Assembly: GCA_934045075.1 (NCBI GenBank)
Contig: OW203740.1
Coordinates: 19,233,878-19,297,877 of the forward strand
Direction: 5' to 3'
Length of the DNA: 64,000 bases
Source of the DNA: Yponomeuta sedellus
Lineage: Eukaryota > Arthropoda > Insecta > Lepidoptera > Yponomeutidae
The notes under the pieces were generated by a model. It did not search any database. It had not been told where the DNA came from and worked only from the letters and a program-made list of their open reading frames with translations. A program made the position numbers and the translations under genes. Of the stretch, positions 19,698 to 29,453 are shown in pieces. Numbering within the stretch: position 1 is the first letter of the stretch; every line of letters starts with the position of its first letter.

Positions 19698-20339
19698 TTT
19701 CTTTATTGACCAATGATTTAGAAAGATTAACAAATAAGAATGTTACACAGATTGGACTATTAAACCAAATTAAAAACACATAGGCGATCTTAATGCTAGC
19801 AGCTTTATCTCCCAGTCAAACTTAGTGTTGCTGAACTAGAAATATACTAGGGTAGTGCTTGCATAATTATTATTGTTATTTTATTATTATTCTTATCATA
19901 ATAATTTGGAGCGATTTGCTTTGCTTATATGAATGTAATGCTTTGAGTTCGTGTTTTAGAATCAAAACAAGACGAAGGGGACATACAAGGTGGTCGGGCG
20001 TCGTGAAAACGGCAGCTGGTATTAGCGTGTACAGTACTACACATCATATAAGTCCCTTCGGGAATCTACGTTCGTGCAGACTAGGAAGAAGTGTAACGAA
20101 AGTACCCGAAGCTTTAAGTACATTCAACATGATCTTTAACCGATACGGTTAAGGTGCAGAATTGATTGCCGCAGTAGCGCTCCCTATTTCGCTCACGCTA
20201 ATATTTTCAAACTAATAGTCACCTGCATCGATGACGTTAGTCAACCAATAGCAACAAAGGCGCGCGGCCTGCCATAAAATGAAACTATCTGATTGGTCGA
20301 TCAACTTACCGCACATCCAAGATTTGGTCATCTGCGCAG

Positions 20340-20580
20340 GTACATTCGCGAGACTTATTTCTTGTGTAGCACTGTACCAGGCGGTCCAATTGGAGGAAAA
20401 CTGTTCGCTGTGGACGGACTTGATAAAATGGTCAGAGTGGATTTTTTCTTTCCCGCTGCCGTTTTCTCCACTACACTACGGCCCGAAAGGCAGCGGCGTT
20501 CACTTTCATGTTACATTGCACTTTGACATCCAGCAAACAGAATGTAAATTCTTTACGTTGAAATAAATTGAATTAAACTG
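20340..20580 (-). mobile_element. Repeat E, longest copy
   Basis: Minus strand: 'tttatttcaacgtaaagaat', 'gctggatgtcaaagtgcaat', 'gtaacatgaaagtgaacgcc', 'gtagtggagaaaacggcagc', 'atccactctgaccattttat' and an extension to 'gtaccaggcggt' on the plus strand. Confidence 0.65.
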
Positions 20581-20727
20581 TGAAAACTAGCGACTCACGC
20601 ATAGTTGTATAATAAAAGGGTCAAATCGCGATTATTTATTAGATAAAACGAAATTACCTTATTTCCCGGCGTGTCGGCAGCGTTACAGTTGCCGTGGCCT
20701 CGGGTAGACTGAAGTGGCGAGTACAGT

Positions 20728-21213
20728 TGTAACGGTGCAAACCTCTTCACACCATTTTTACTTCTTTTTCTATCATTTTCAAATATTTAAATTACGTCAC
20801 ACATTATTCGATTTCCCTCATTTTTCATCATTACTACTTTAACCCTTCGACCAGATCCGACTATTTTACCTGTTTATCCGTTTTTATCCAGTTTTCTATT
20901 TTATTGTCAAATATTACTAAATATCTACAAATAAAGCCACAATTGAAGTCGATCCAGTGTTTATTAATATTATAAAAGATATACAACGTTACAACGAAGG
21001 CCGACTAAGACCAACAGACAACGAAGACTGTCAGGATTGTATAGGTGTTGGGCAAGCCTACACTATCTATAAAACCATGTCCCAGGCACTACAGCGTCGG
21101 AGTTGTCGCTTTACCCATCTAGTGTGAGTGAAAATACCACTGGACGCTGTATAAATCACCTCATTAAGTAGATGCAAAAAGGCCAATATTTTTATTATTA
21201 TACAACGTTACAA
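20728..21213 (+). mobile_element. Long terminal repeat, family G (5' LTR type), split by retroposon H
   Basis: Termini TGTAACGGTG and CAACGTTACA form a 7-bp terminal inverted repeat (TGTAACG/CGTTACA). Length is about 266 bp without the insertion (20728-20993). It contains 'aataaagccac' as a polyadenylation signal. The insertion at 20995-21200 duplicates tacaacgttacaa. Directly after the final CA is a tRNA-Lys-type primer-binding sequence, so this was a 5' LTR. Confidence 0.75.
20995..21200 (+). mobile_element. Retroposon H with perfect 13-bp TSD
   Basis: tacaacgttacaa occurs at 20982-20994 and 21201-21213. The insert runs 'gccgactaagaccaacagac', 'gtgttgggcaagcctacact', 'catgtcccaggcactacagc', 'gaaaataccactggacgctg', 'tgcaaaaaggccaatattt'. 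No tRNA-like boxes are seen; origin unknown. Other copies: 24965 (-), 31600 (-), 40785 (+). Confidence 0.75.
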
Positions 21214-21231
21214 TGGAGCCCAACGTGGGGG
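21214..21231 (+). promoter_or_regulatory. Primer-binding site of an LTR retrotransposon (tRNA-Lys type)
   Basis: TGGAGCCCAACGTGGGGG lies one base after the LTR end. It matches, with one difference, the complement of the 3' end of tRNA-Lys used by many retroelements. No gag or pol follows. Confidence 0.65.
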
Positions 21232-21269
21232 TTAATTATTGTTAGTAGTCACTATTAATTATTACCTGA

Positions 21270-21386
21270 AAATGGTGGCTGGTGGTGACTGGATGGCCAA
21301 AACGTGAGATCAGGTCTTGTGGCGCACCTTGGGGGAGGCTTATGTCCAGCAGTGGACTGCAATAGGCTGAAATGACGATGACTATT
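21270..21386 (+). pseudogene. RTE-like 3' end
   Basis: 'ggtgactggatggccaaaac', 'ggaggcttatgtccagcagt' and 'ggactgcaataggctgaaat' correspond to the terminal WR.LGEAYVQQW-type codons and stop of RTE ORFs. It ends 'gacgatgac'. Confidence 0.6.
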
Positions 21387-21416
21387 AATCGCGATTTAAC
21401 CCGTTTAATACGTATT

Positions 21417-21644
21417 TATGTATGAGTATCGCGAATCAATAGGAAATACTACAGCGACCCATGATCGCGATCCTCAGTCATAAGGGAACGACGAAGAAGA
21501 GTTTAGAATCAAACTCGAAAAGCGAGATACTATGTATGAGTATCGCGAAACAAAAAGAAATATTATAGCGACCCATGATCGCGATTCTCAGTCATAAGGG
21601 AACGACGAAGAAGAACTTAGAATCAAATTTGAAAAGCGAGACAC
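21417..21644 (+). repeat. Two tandem 114-bp repeats
   Basis: Copy 1 is 21417-21530 and copy 2 is 21531-21644; both begin tatgtatgagtatcgcgaa and include 'gcgacccatgatcgcgat' and 'cagtcataagggaacgacga'. They differ at about ten positions. Confidence 0.85.
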
Positions 21645-22110
21645 CCGGCTTCGACTCCTGGTGCGGCATATGCCAATGACTTTGTTTTGTAAGTTATGTA
21701 CATTTGAAAATGTATAGTGACGGCCTCTGTGGCGTAGCGGTAGCGCGTCTGCTTACCATTCAAGAGGTCCCGGGTTCGAATCCCGGCTCAGGAGAAAAAC
21801 CCTAGGTCTTGGATGTTTACATGTTTGTGATGTCGTTGTTTCTGGTTCCCGCGCGACACAGGGTATCCTAGTGTGGAGCCAGAAGAAATGTATGTGCCTG
21901 TATGTAAATGTTATTTATATGTTATAGTAGTAATATCATCCGCTAATTGTGAAGGAAAACATCGTGAGTAAATCCGAGTGTCTGAGATGTTGAAAAACCT
22001 CAGTGCTTAAAATCGCAAATGGGCGGTGGGCACGCGTGGTAATTAAGCCCATAGTCTCTCTCTGAGAGAAGGCCTGTGCCCTGCACTGAAACGTTTACAG
22101 GCTCTATAAA
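21645..22110 (+). mobile_element. SINE C split by SINE B
   Basis: Head remnant and leader 21645-21717 ('cggcttcgactcctggtgcg', 'gccaatgactttgttttgta'). After the B SINE it continues at about 21926 ('agtagtaatatcatccgcta', 'gaaggaaaacatcgtgagta', 'gggcggtgggcacgcgtggt', 'gaaggcctgtgccctgcact'). Confidence 0.7.
21718..21925 (+). mobile_element. tRNA-derived SINE B, complete
   Basis: tRNA-like head gcctctgtggcgtagcggta (A-box) and gggttcgaatcccggctc (B-box), then 'aggtcttggatgtttacatg', 'tttgtgatgtcgttgtttct', 'gacacagggtatcctagtgt', 'atgtatgtgcctgtatgtaa'. Inserted inside a C SINE. Confidence 0.85.
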
Positions 22111-22122
22111 AAAGATTATTTA

Positions 22123-22326
22123 ACATAAAATAACATTTACATACGGGCACATACATTGCTTCTGGCCCCACACTGGGATACCCTGTATCGTGAGAACCAG
22201 AAACAACGACATCACAAACATGTAAACATCCAAGACCTGGGTTTTTCTTTGTCCCCAGCCGGAGATCGAACCCGGGACCTCTTAATGATAGGCAGATGCG
22301 CTACCGCTACGCCACAGAGGTCGTCG
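22123..22326 (-). mobile_element. tRNA-derived SINE B, complete, inverted relative to 21718
   Basis: Minus strand: gacctctgtggcgtagcggt, B-box gggttcgatctccggctg, 'caggtcttggatgtttacat', 'ctcacgatacagggtatccc', 'atgtatgtgcccgtatgtaa'. It faces the copy at 21718 with about 200 bp between them. Confidence 0.85.
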
Positions 22327-22650
22327 TCGTACGCCACAGATTTTCTCCTAAAATCCCTCGTTCTTTTTTCCCAATAATAACAATATTAAGAGCAGACTTT
22401 CCCGCGATAACGACCATATTTTATTTCAAATCGCCATTAGAGAGCCGCCTCAGAAACATCGCCTACGCGTTAGCAAGATGTAGATTTCCGAAGCGCTGAT
22501 TCTATAAAACTCCTAGTGAAACCGCTTAGGCGGGGCGCAGCGAACATTACCCTACGTGCAGTTCCCGTTTATGCTAAGTACCACGGCGTAGGCTGTTACA
22601 GAATACCCTTAGCAGAATAAAGTTTGAACTGCATGAGCAGCTTGGCACTT

Positions 22651-22845
22651 GCGATGTCGCCACCGCTGGGGCATGGGTCTCTTCCTGCATTGCAGGAAGG
22701 TTAGGCCATACTCCACCATGAGGGCCTAGTCTAGATTGGTGGAGGATTGTAAGACAGTGGCGGGTCTTATTGTCAGAAGTTATCACGCCGCCCATAATAC
22801 CTCTGACATGGCCTAACGACTGCCATTACATGACAGCCGGATGCT
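22651..22845 (-). mobile_element. 5S-derived SINE (family D), 3' half
   Basis: Begins 'ccaccgctggggcatgggtc' and ends 'acatgacagccggatgctt' in the body; the 5S-like head is missing. Confidence 0.75.
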
Positions 22846-23567
22846 TAATAGAATGAACAATATAGTCCTTCGTACAAGTATGACAATTACCTCAGTTACT
22901 CAGATTTTCTTTCAATTTCTCCATGTGTATTAGAGTTACCGCTAATGAAAATACATTAATGCACAATAATTTAATTTATTGAGGAAATTCTAAATCGAGG
23001 GTTCAATTCAAAAAAACATACGTGAGCTATGTTTTTATGAACTTTCATTGAACTTTCACTCAACACAATCACTTGAAAAATTTAACCTGCCTTTTGGCCC
23101 AGTCGGATAAAAATATGCGCAAATCTTTTAAATGCTATTAGTTTTTTGCATTGAAAATTAACGGTCTAATTTATAAATAAGCAAATAGATGCAAGGACCA
23201 AAGATCTCATTGAGAACTAAAAACATTCGTTCGCCACGCTTCCTTACGTGAGTAGTAAAACTGGTTTGATTCAGGCATTTTGAATCTTCTGGAGCTTCTA
23301 AATTTATGTTAAGCACTGAACGAGCCGCCGGCCAAATGGATTGGAGCTATCCTAGAGCTGAAGTTTGTATAAATTTCTGTTATGTTAACAGCGGGCGTTG
23401 GGAAAGCTGTCGCTTAATTAACTAGGTAGTTGTCGAGTTTGTTAAATATTAAACATACAAATTATAAATATGCCCTTGTAAGCATTTATATTTATCCTTA
23501 GATGGTATTCACATATCAATAATATATTTTGAAATTTCTTATTTATGTACATCCACCTACCCATTAC
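22846..23567. other. No recognised feature
   Basis: AT-rich sequence with no coding potential beyond chance and no repeat shared with the rest of the window that I noticed. Confidence 0.45.
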
Positions 23568-23725
23568 ATTCTTCCTTTCTTCCCGCAATCCACTCCATCC
23601 AAAGGTTGTCTGGAAGAGATAGCTGTAGGCGATAAGACCACCACATTTAATTACATAACTTAGATTTAAGAAATTATAATTGTACTTTTTCTAGTTGTGC
23701 AATAAACTGTTATCTATAATATCTA
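23568..23725 (+). mobile_element. Non-LTR 3' tail (family L)
   Basis: 'ccactccatccaaaggttgt', 'ctggaagagatagctgtagg', 'cgataagaccacca', ending 'gttgtgcaataaactgttat'. A shorter diverged tail follows at 23745-23812 (gtgtacaataaaaaaaat). Confidence 0.65.
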
Positions 23726-23845
23726 CTTATTAAATACCAATTGCACCTCTTCTTATGTGACTATTGTCTCTGTAATAATTTTCTGGTGTGTACAATAAAA
23801 AAAATCTTATGTTATCTTTGTATCTAAATTAAAAATACAGATTAC

Positions 23846-24168
23846 ACTATTTTTATTTTTAATGCACTAACCCGTGCTAAGGAACAAATTTAAAAAAAAT
23901 AGTGTAATCATGTGGGTACAGTGATATCGTTCCGATGTTAAACCTAACTGCAAAGTAGGTAGTCGGGGCTGTAAGTAATGCAATTTGCTTAAGTCAGATG
24001 TCGCTGCCTGTACGTAATACAGAGAATATTGTAAAGAGGTTCGAAATTTCACTGATGCCGTGAGTCGCCTATTGGCTCAATTGGTAGAGCGCTGGTACGG
24101 ATAGCCAGAGGTTGCGGGTTCGAATCCCGGCATGGGTGAAATTTTTAGCCTCTAAATAGGTTTTTAGA
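23846..24168 (+). mobile_element. SINE A with an inverted tail at its 5' end
   Basis: Starts with an inverted 3' tail (cactatttttatttttaatg, 'cactaacccgtgctaagga', 23846-23895), then a plus leader (catgtgggtacagtgatatc, 'agtcggggctgtaagtaatg'), the tRNA-like unit (attggctcaattggtagagc, B-box gggttcgaatcccggc) and ends at 'cctctaaataggttttta'. Confidence 0.8.
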
Positions 24169-24477
24169 CTTAAAGAAATTAATAATAACAAAATGCTGTT
24201 ACACTTTAAAGGACTTTACAGAAGAAAACCATTAGGCATACAGAATAGTTAAGAATAAATTGATATGAATAAAAAAGGGGGTATAGTAAAGTTGATGTCT
24301 ATAACAGTGTTAGTGATAAGTTAGACTAAGTTAGTACTGAGCAAGTACCTACTCACATTAGAGTAGTATTTGACTTACCTACTTCTAATATTTTTTTAAA
24401 AAACCTATTACATTATTAGTGAATAATGTAACTACATTGCAGTGCCCTTACATGGCTCATGTTGAGAACTACTATTT

Positions 24478-24877
24478 ACAGTCTATATATTCTTACTTAT
24501 CCAATTAAGGGCCGATTCGACCAAACTATTTATGCTTGGTATAAGTGCTAATCTTGGAATAAATCTAGAATTTAACAAGAGAATTTCTTGATTTCTTCCA
24601 AGATTAGCAATTATGCCAAGCATAAATAGTTTGGTCGAATCGGCCCTAAGTAAACAAGATTCTAACCTTAAAATTGAGATTAAATGCCTAAACAAGACAT
24701 TTTCTCGCAAATTCATGAGCTATCATGAACTATGTTTATAAAATTGTCAGCGTGTTTTCTAAAAGAGTGTTCCAAGTTACTTCATTTATGGAAATATGGC
24801 TGTTTTGGACTAAAAAGTTACAGTTTACGGGTAGAATCTTGTTTACTAAATTGGACAAGTAAGAATAAATAGACTGT
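24478..24877. mobile_element. Foldback MITE, outer element with nested MITE
   Basis: Termini acagtctatatattcttact and the reverse complement ending 'taagaataaatagactgt' pair over about 48 bp, including 'agtaaacaagattctaac' near the inner boundary. A related uninterrupted copy is at 28935-29222. Its left terminus is split by the element at 24509-24646. Confidence 0.75.
24509..24646. mobile_element. 138-bp Harbinger-type MITE nested in another MITE
   Basis: A perfect 31-bp TIR starts gggccgattcgaccaaacta at 24509 and matches the end at 24646; the arms are nearly palindromic throughout. A TAA duplication flanks it (24506-24508, 24647-24649); the uninterrupted relative at ~28970 has one 'tta'. 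The 3-bp TWA target and GGGCC end fit the PIF/Harbinger superfamily. Confidence 0.8.
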
Positions 24878-24964
24878 ATATTAAGAGCCAAATGTACCAC
24901 ATGAAGGAATAAACCATTGAACTTGCACTTGAACTTGTAAGTATTCAATAAACAGTGGTTGAAC

Positions 24965-25065
24965 TACTTAGTGAGATTATTTATACAGCCTCCAGTGGCA
25001 TTTTTGCTCACACTATATGGGTGAGGAGACCACTCGGACGTTCGGTGCCTGAGACATTGTTTCAT
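24965..25065 (-). mobile_element. Retroposon H, partial
   Basis: 'gattatttatacagcctcca', 'tgctcacactatatgggtga' and 'ccactcggacgttcggtgcc' match the reverse of the H body. Confidence 0.6.
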
Positions 25066-25104
25066 GTAATAAAGTTACACAACAACTCAATCAATCGCCC
25101 TGTA

Positions 25105-25170
25105 TCCGTCCACTGCTCGATATAGGCCTCCACAAAGCTCATAATCTTTCTGTCCTCGGAATTCCTTATC
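25105..25170 (-). pseudogene. RTE-like 3' tail fragment
   Basis: 'tccgtccactgctcgatata' and 'ggcctccacaaagctc' are the reverse of the RTE terminus; very short. Confidence 0.45.
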
Positions 25171-25235
25171 CAGAGCCTGTGCTATGGGGACTCTTGTTTC
25201 CCTTTAAATTTAAGATTATCTTTAAACGAAAATCA

Positions 25236-25494
25236 GGGCGAGATAAATAGTCGCTTTAAGAACGAGTCTTGGCGAAAGCACTTGCTTAAGAATCGATTTG
25301 TCTATTATAGACAGTACTTTGGCACTCTCTAAGTCGCGAAACCCGGACTAATTCTTAGCATTGGCCTAAGAATATGCTCAGCTAACCAACGTATATTTTA
25401 GTAACGCATTGATACTTAGCTAAGTTAGCCTGAAGTAATGCTTAGGGAAGCATGAGTACGGACTTGGGCTAAGCAACGACTATTTATCTCGCCC
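25236..25494. mobile_element. 259-bp MITE with perfect 18-bp TIRs
   Basis: GGGCGAGATAAATAGTCG at 25236-25253 and its exact reverse complement at 25477-25494. The interior is rich in 'cttaagaa' and 'cttagc' motifs and non-coding. The flanks (tca, gaa) do not show a clean duplication; a Harbinger-like family is possible. Confidence 0.8.
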
Positions 25495-25599
25495 GAAGAG
25501 TCTGTGGCGAGCACATGTCAACTCTGCGCGCGCACTACGAACTCCAACATTCCTGCATCGCGCAATCAAAGTGTTTCAATGACATACCATAAATACAAT

Positions 25600-25813
25600 C
25601 TCCATGAGGGGGGTCGCTCCCGATGTGGGTTTAGGGGTCCTTAGGACCAAAACCAGCCCCAAGGTGGTGTTTAGGCGGTTGGGTAGGCGCACTTCTTGTG
25701 AGTCCCACATTGGCAGCACGGCCGGGTCCGTGCTGTTATGCATGAGCATTCACCACCTCCCTCCCCCGTGTCCTCCGGAGGGTGCCCTTTATAGGGTTAA
25801 AAAAAAAAAAAAA
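25600..25813 (+). mobile_element. GC-rich non-LTR 3' UTR with poly(A)
   Basis: 'gggggtcgctcccgatgtgg', 'cagccccaaggtggtgttta', 'cctcccccgtgtcctccgga' and 'ggtgccctttatagggtt' followed by a 14-base A run (25800-25813). Base composition differs sharply from its surroundings and resembles R1-clade 3' UTRs. Confidence 0.6.
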
Positions 25814-25984
25814 CTATAATTGGACCGGCCGTCCCCAGGCATACCATCTGCCTGGCGGGAAATTTCCCTTTATAGTGGAAGAGCACGATCACCCGCTCTT
25901 CCCTATGAGTCCAAGGATATAAAAAAGTTAATTTGTGAAATGTAATAGGTACTTCAATATAATACAATAGATACAAAAATGTAA

Positions 25985-26215
25985 GACTCGGAATCGAACT
26001 ACCCAGGTGCGATGCCCAGTGCAATGTCATTGGTACATGTTCGTACCAATGACATTGTTTTTTAAGCTATGTACATTTGTGAAGTAGCAATACCACTCGC
26101 TAAAGGTGAAGGAAAACATCGTGAGGAAACCTGAGTGCCTTTGGTTTCTCTGCTCTCTGCAGTGCCTGAAATTGCCAATCCGCGGTGGGCACGCGTAGTA
26201 ATAAGGCCAATAGGT
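25985..26215 (+). mobile_element. SINE C with a 15-bp hairpin at the head junction
   Basis: The head is rearranged: caatgtcattggtac (26022-26036) and its reverse complement (26043-26057) form a hairpin at the 'gtaccaatgac' leader. Body: 'gaagtagcaataccactcgc', 'gaaggaaaacatcgtgagga', 'gccaatccgcggtgggcacg'. Its 3' end is cut by the D SINE at 26222. Confidence 0.75.
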
Positions 26216-26221
26216 GCTTTT

Positions 26222-26598
26222 TTGAAGCGCTCGTGGCCTAGGCGAACCGAGTGATTGGAATCAATCACTTGGTTAAGCAACAACAGGCGCGGTCAGGTAC
26301 AGGATGTTTGAGCGTCCCATGACTACCGCTAGTGGCATTTTTCCGAGCGCTTCCGTGCTTCGCAAGGCACGTTAAGCCGTTGGTGCCGGCTGGCATATAA
26401 TGGCAGTCGTTAAGCCATGTCAGAGTCCTTATGGGTGGCTTGATAACTTCTGACAGTAAGGCCCGCCACTGTCTTACACTCCTCCACCAACTCGGACTAG
26501 GCCTCCGTGGTGGAGTATGGCCTAACCTACCTGCGATGCAGGAAGAGACCCGTGCCCCAGCAGTGGGGACATACAAGGGTTGATAACGTAACGTAACG
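26222..26598 (+). mobile_element. 5S-derived SINE (family D), full length
   Basis: Starts gaagcgctcgtggcctaggc. The 5S-like block has caatcacttggttaagcaac (5S A-box region) and aggcgcggtcaggtacagga (intermediate element/C-box region). Then the body with 'ggcacgttaagccgttggtg' and the tail ending 'gtggggacatacaagggttg' plus ataacg. Flanks gtgctttttt and gtgctctttt suggest a TSD. Inserted into a C SINE. Confidence 0.85.
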
Positions 26599-26643
26599 TG
26601 CTCTTTTGTGGGACGTTTTTAAGTTAACTTTATTAAAAAATAA

Positions 26644-26792
26644 CCCTTTGGCCACTTTCGAAAACAAAGTTACGAAACCAGTTTCGAAAACAGAATTAAT
26701 TTTCTTTTTAGGAGACCTGGTTTCGAATAAAGAAAAATCATTCTGTTTTCGAAACTGGTTTCGAAACATTGGTTTCGAAAGTGGCCGAAGGG
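26644..26792. mobile_element. 149-bp foldback MITE rich in TTCGAA
   Basis: ccctttggccactttcgaaa at the left and its near-exact reverse complement (tttcgaaagtggccgaaggg) at the right; arms continue inward with 'aaccagtttcgaaaacagaa'. Open frames in both directions reflect the palindrome. Confidence 0.75.
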
Positions 26793-26799
26793 AAAAATA

Positions 26800-27402
26800 A
26801 AATTGTTACTTTGACTTTCACAATTACAATGGCAGTAACCAAAGTTCGTCATAACATTTCAAGATTTATGATAATAGGCAGTGACGTAATTTTTATCGGA
26901 GCGAATACAAAAGCAATGTAAATCCGCCGATTTTAATTAACCAAATAACGGCGAAATGCCAGGAAGCCTCAACACAATGGCATTTTAATCTCGTCAATAG
27001 TAAATCCCTGACCACACCTGAACAATATATTGTGATGCACATACGTACTACATACCGTGGGTTATTCGCAACACACCAAGATTACGTAAGACACATTCAT
27101 TCGAGACTTGCGAGTTATATTTATGAAATGAGATGAAATTTAAAGGTTTTATTCAAAGAAGCGCAGTAACTGCGGATTAATGAACGTTACAATTCAAACT
27201 AGATGTCCATTTCAAAATCTAAATAATTTTGGAGAAAAAATGGGCAAAAACCTCCAAAGTTAGTTTTTTCAAAGTCCTTAATTAACAGAGTTTACATTAT
27301 TTTTATAAAACATAGAACTCATGCATTAAAAATAGTATAGTTAGACACACACACACACACGCACACCCCCATTTAAAATCCTCATTTCATTTCCATCTTC
27401 TA
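26800..27402. repeat. Unassigned spacer with a (CA)n run at 27344-27366
   Basis: A cacacacacacac dinucleotide run (27344-27366, interrupted once by G) is the only structured feature; the remainder is AT-rich and unassigned. Confidence 0.6.
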
Positions 27403-27762
27403 TATCAACCCTTGTATGACCCCACTGCTGGGGCACGGGTCCCTTCCTGCAGGAAGGTTAGGCCATATTCCACCACGGGGGCCAAGTCCGGGTTGGTGGA
27501 GGATTGTAAGACAGTGGCAGGCCTTACTGTCAGAAGTTATCAAGCCGCCCATAAGGCCTCTGACATAGCTTAACGACTGCCATTATATGACAGTCGGCAC
27601 CAACGGCTTAGTGTGCCTTGCAAAGCACCGGAAACGCTCGGAAAAATGCCGCTAGCGGTAGTCACGGGACGCTCACCCATCCTGTACCTGACTGCGCCTG
27701 TTGTTGCTTAACCATGTGATTGATTCCAATCACTCGGTTCGCCTAGACCACGAGCGCTTCAC
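27403..27762 (-). mobile_element. 5S-derived SINE (family D), full length
   Basis: Minus-strand order: gaagcgctcgtggtctaggc, 'gattggaatcaatcacatgg', 'ttaagcaacaacaggcgcag', 'tcaggtacaggatgggtgag', body, and 'aagggttgat' at 27403. Confidence 0.85.
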
Positions 27763-27829
27763 GAAGTTTTCATTACTCCAAATATTTCTAAAAAGAAGCT
27801 ACTGATTAAATTTGTCTAATTCTATTGTA

Positions 27830-28253
27830 CTTATCAGATTTAATGATTTGATTCGATGAGTTCGGTAAGGTTTCATTTCATTTCATCTCATTAAATTCAT
27901 TTTCATTTCATATTTATAAAAAAAATCTACTGAAGACTTGGCTGTATGGACATAGTTTTCTTTGCCTACCCAGAATGGGTAAAGAAAAAAAAATCTCTGC
28001 TTAATTCTTTTACGGTTGGCGCCAATTTCCAACATTTTTTTAAATAAATTGCTTAATTTTTCGAAACTGTATTAAAAATAGCCTCTAAATAGGTTTTTAA
28101 ATGTATTAAAAATAGTCGTTCAGTACCTACACGTGCGGAACCGTCATTGCAACTTGTTCCGACTCCCTCGCCTTCAGCTGCGCCTCGGCTCGGGTAGACA
28201 TTTGTCGGAACTCTTTGCAAGGACAGGCTTTCCGTACTCGTAATGAAATATAT
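27830..28253 (+). repeat. Unclassified repeat M, copy 2, with a 20-bp SINE A tail insertion
   Basis: Matches 1622-2225 without the 181-bp insertion found there. At 28082-28101 the bases cctctaaataggtttttaaa are inserted and tgtattaaaaatag is duplicated on both sides (28068-28081, 28102-28115). Its right end is cut by the solo LTR. Confidence 0.8.
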
Positions 28254-28739
28254 TGTTACGGGCTAGGGTTCTGGATTTGGATGTAAAACACCAATGACAA
28301 CTTCTTAGGATTTATTCACGCAGGGTCTGATCTGCAGGTCTTCACGACACGAAGTCCACACGTAGATTCCAATCGCAGGTCCAATCGAAGTCCAATAGTA
28401 TCGCTGAGGTCGTAGGTTATCGCTCGTATCGCAGTTATGTTCGCTCGAAGTTCACTCTTCGCTATTCCAAACGGAACTGACAGCGCGCCGCGGCGGCCGC
28501 TATTTATATCCGCCGGCCAGGGTTCTAGAACATTCCCGTAACTATGTACCTACACTCGGTACACGCGGCAAGGTCGCTCGAACAGTTACTTATTTAAAGA
28601 GTTTTGAACCTTACTCTAGTGGACATACGAGTCATTATTGCTTGCAGCGTTTATTGTTTACTAAAACGCAGCATGCGGCGACTATTCGATAGGCTCCTAG
28701 AAGGCTCTATTCTAGATGGTTCGGGATAGGACCGCGACA
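28254..28739 (-). mobile_element. Solo LTR of a Ty3/gypsy-type retrotransposon
   Basis: 486 bp bounded by TGTTACGGG and CGCGACA, i.e. TG...CA on either strand, with ATAT on both sides (28250-28253, 28740-28743), a 4-bp TSD. Read on the minus strand it has a promoter-like GGATATAAATAGCGGCCG, an Inr-like 'gtcagttccg' downstream, and 'gtgaataaatcctaagaag' as polyadenylation signal near the end. No internal region flanks it, so it arose by LTR-LTR recombination. Confidence 0.8.
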
Positions 28740-28934
28740 ATATTATTATCTTTGTCTTTATAAGCCTAAGCTAATTCTGCCAATGGTGCGTTAGGAACAA
28801 CCTTCCAATTTCGTTAATTAAAATGAAATCCAAAACCCTTCATACGGTGTACCGCTAAACCTAAATTAGGCTTACTTCGTAGTGTATTTGTACACGTCAA
28901 ATGATATTTCAGTGCATATGTAACATACCTACTT

Positions 28935-29222
28935 ACAGTCTAATTAACCTTATTTTTCCAATTTAGTAAACAAGATTCTAACCTCAAAATTGACATTTCA
29001 TGCCATAAATTGATATTTGGTCGCAAAATCATAACCTTTTTATTTATTTATTTACAAAACCCAAAGCACTACTTTATAAATATTCACTGTTATAAATATA
29101 AATTTGGCAGCGTGTTATCTAAAATATTGTCCAGGGTTACTTCATTTATAGTTTTAAATCAAAAGCCATACCTTACCGGTAGAATGTTTGCTAAATTGGA
29201 CAAGTAAGGATAAATAGACTGT
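28935..29222. mobile_element. Foldback MITE, intact relative of the 24478 element
   Basis: acagtctaattaaccttatt, then 'ttagtaaacaagattctaac'; the right end 'gaatgtttgctaaattggac' and 'aagtaaggataaatagactg'. The inner Harbinger MITE is absent, giving the empty site. Confidence 0.75.
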
Positions 29223-29282
29223 ACATGACATATTATACAGCTCTGCTAGCCTTTGTAGAAATTTGTTTAGTCACTACGATTT

Positions 29283-29376
29283 CTAAAAACCTATTAAGAG
29301 ACTAAAAATTCCACCCATGCCGGGACTCAAACCCGCGACCCCTGGCTAACCGTACCAGCGCTCTCCCAACTGAGCC
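29283..29376 (-). mobile_element. SINE A, partial tRNA region
   Basis: Minus: 'ttggctcagttgggagagcg', anticodon arm 'ctggtacggttagccag', B-box 'gggtttgagtcccggc', 'ggaatttttagtctcttaat'. Truncated both sides. Confidence 0.7.
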
Positions 29377-29453
29377 AATTCAAAACTTCGAATTGAGAAA
29401 TGAAGTCTTCTCTGTCTATCAATAATTGATGTAAGTCGCTTAGTTGACCTAAC

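Larger units (their letters stand above)
20592..21425 (+). mobile_element. Repeat I, copy 2, containing a nested LTR, a retroposon and an RTE tail
   Basis: Left part 20592-20726 (agggtcaaatcgcgattatt, 'cccggcgtgtcggcagcg', 'gggtagactgaagtggcg'). The right inverted terminus is at 21387-21425 (aatcgcgatttaacccgttt). Between them lie the LTR (20728), retroposon H (20995-21200), a PBS-like site (21214) and an RTE 3' end (~21280-21385). Confidence 0.65.

Noticed and set aside
26222..26330. A true 5S rRNA gene
   Set aside because: Only the 3' two-thirds of 5S resembles the sequence, it is diverged, and it continues into a SINE body with TSDs.
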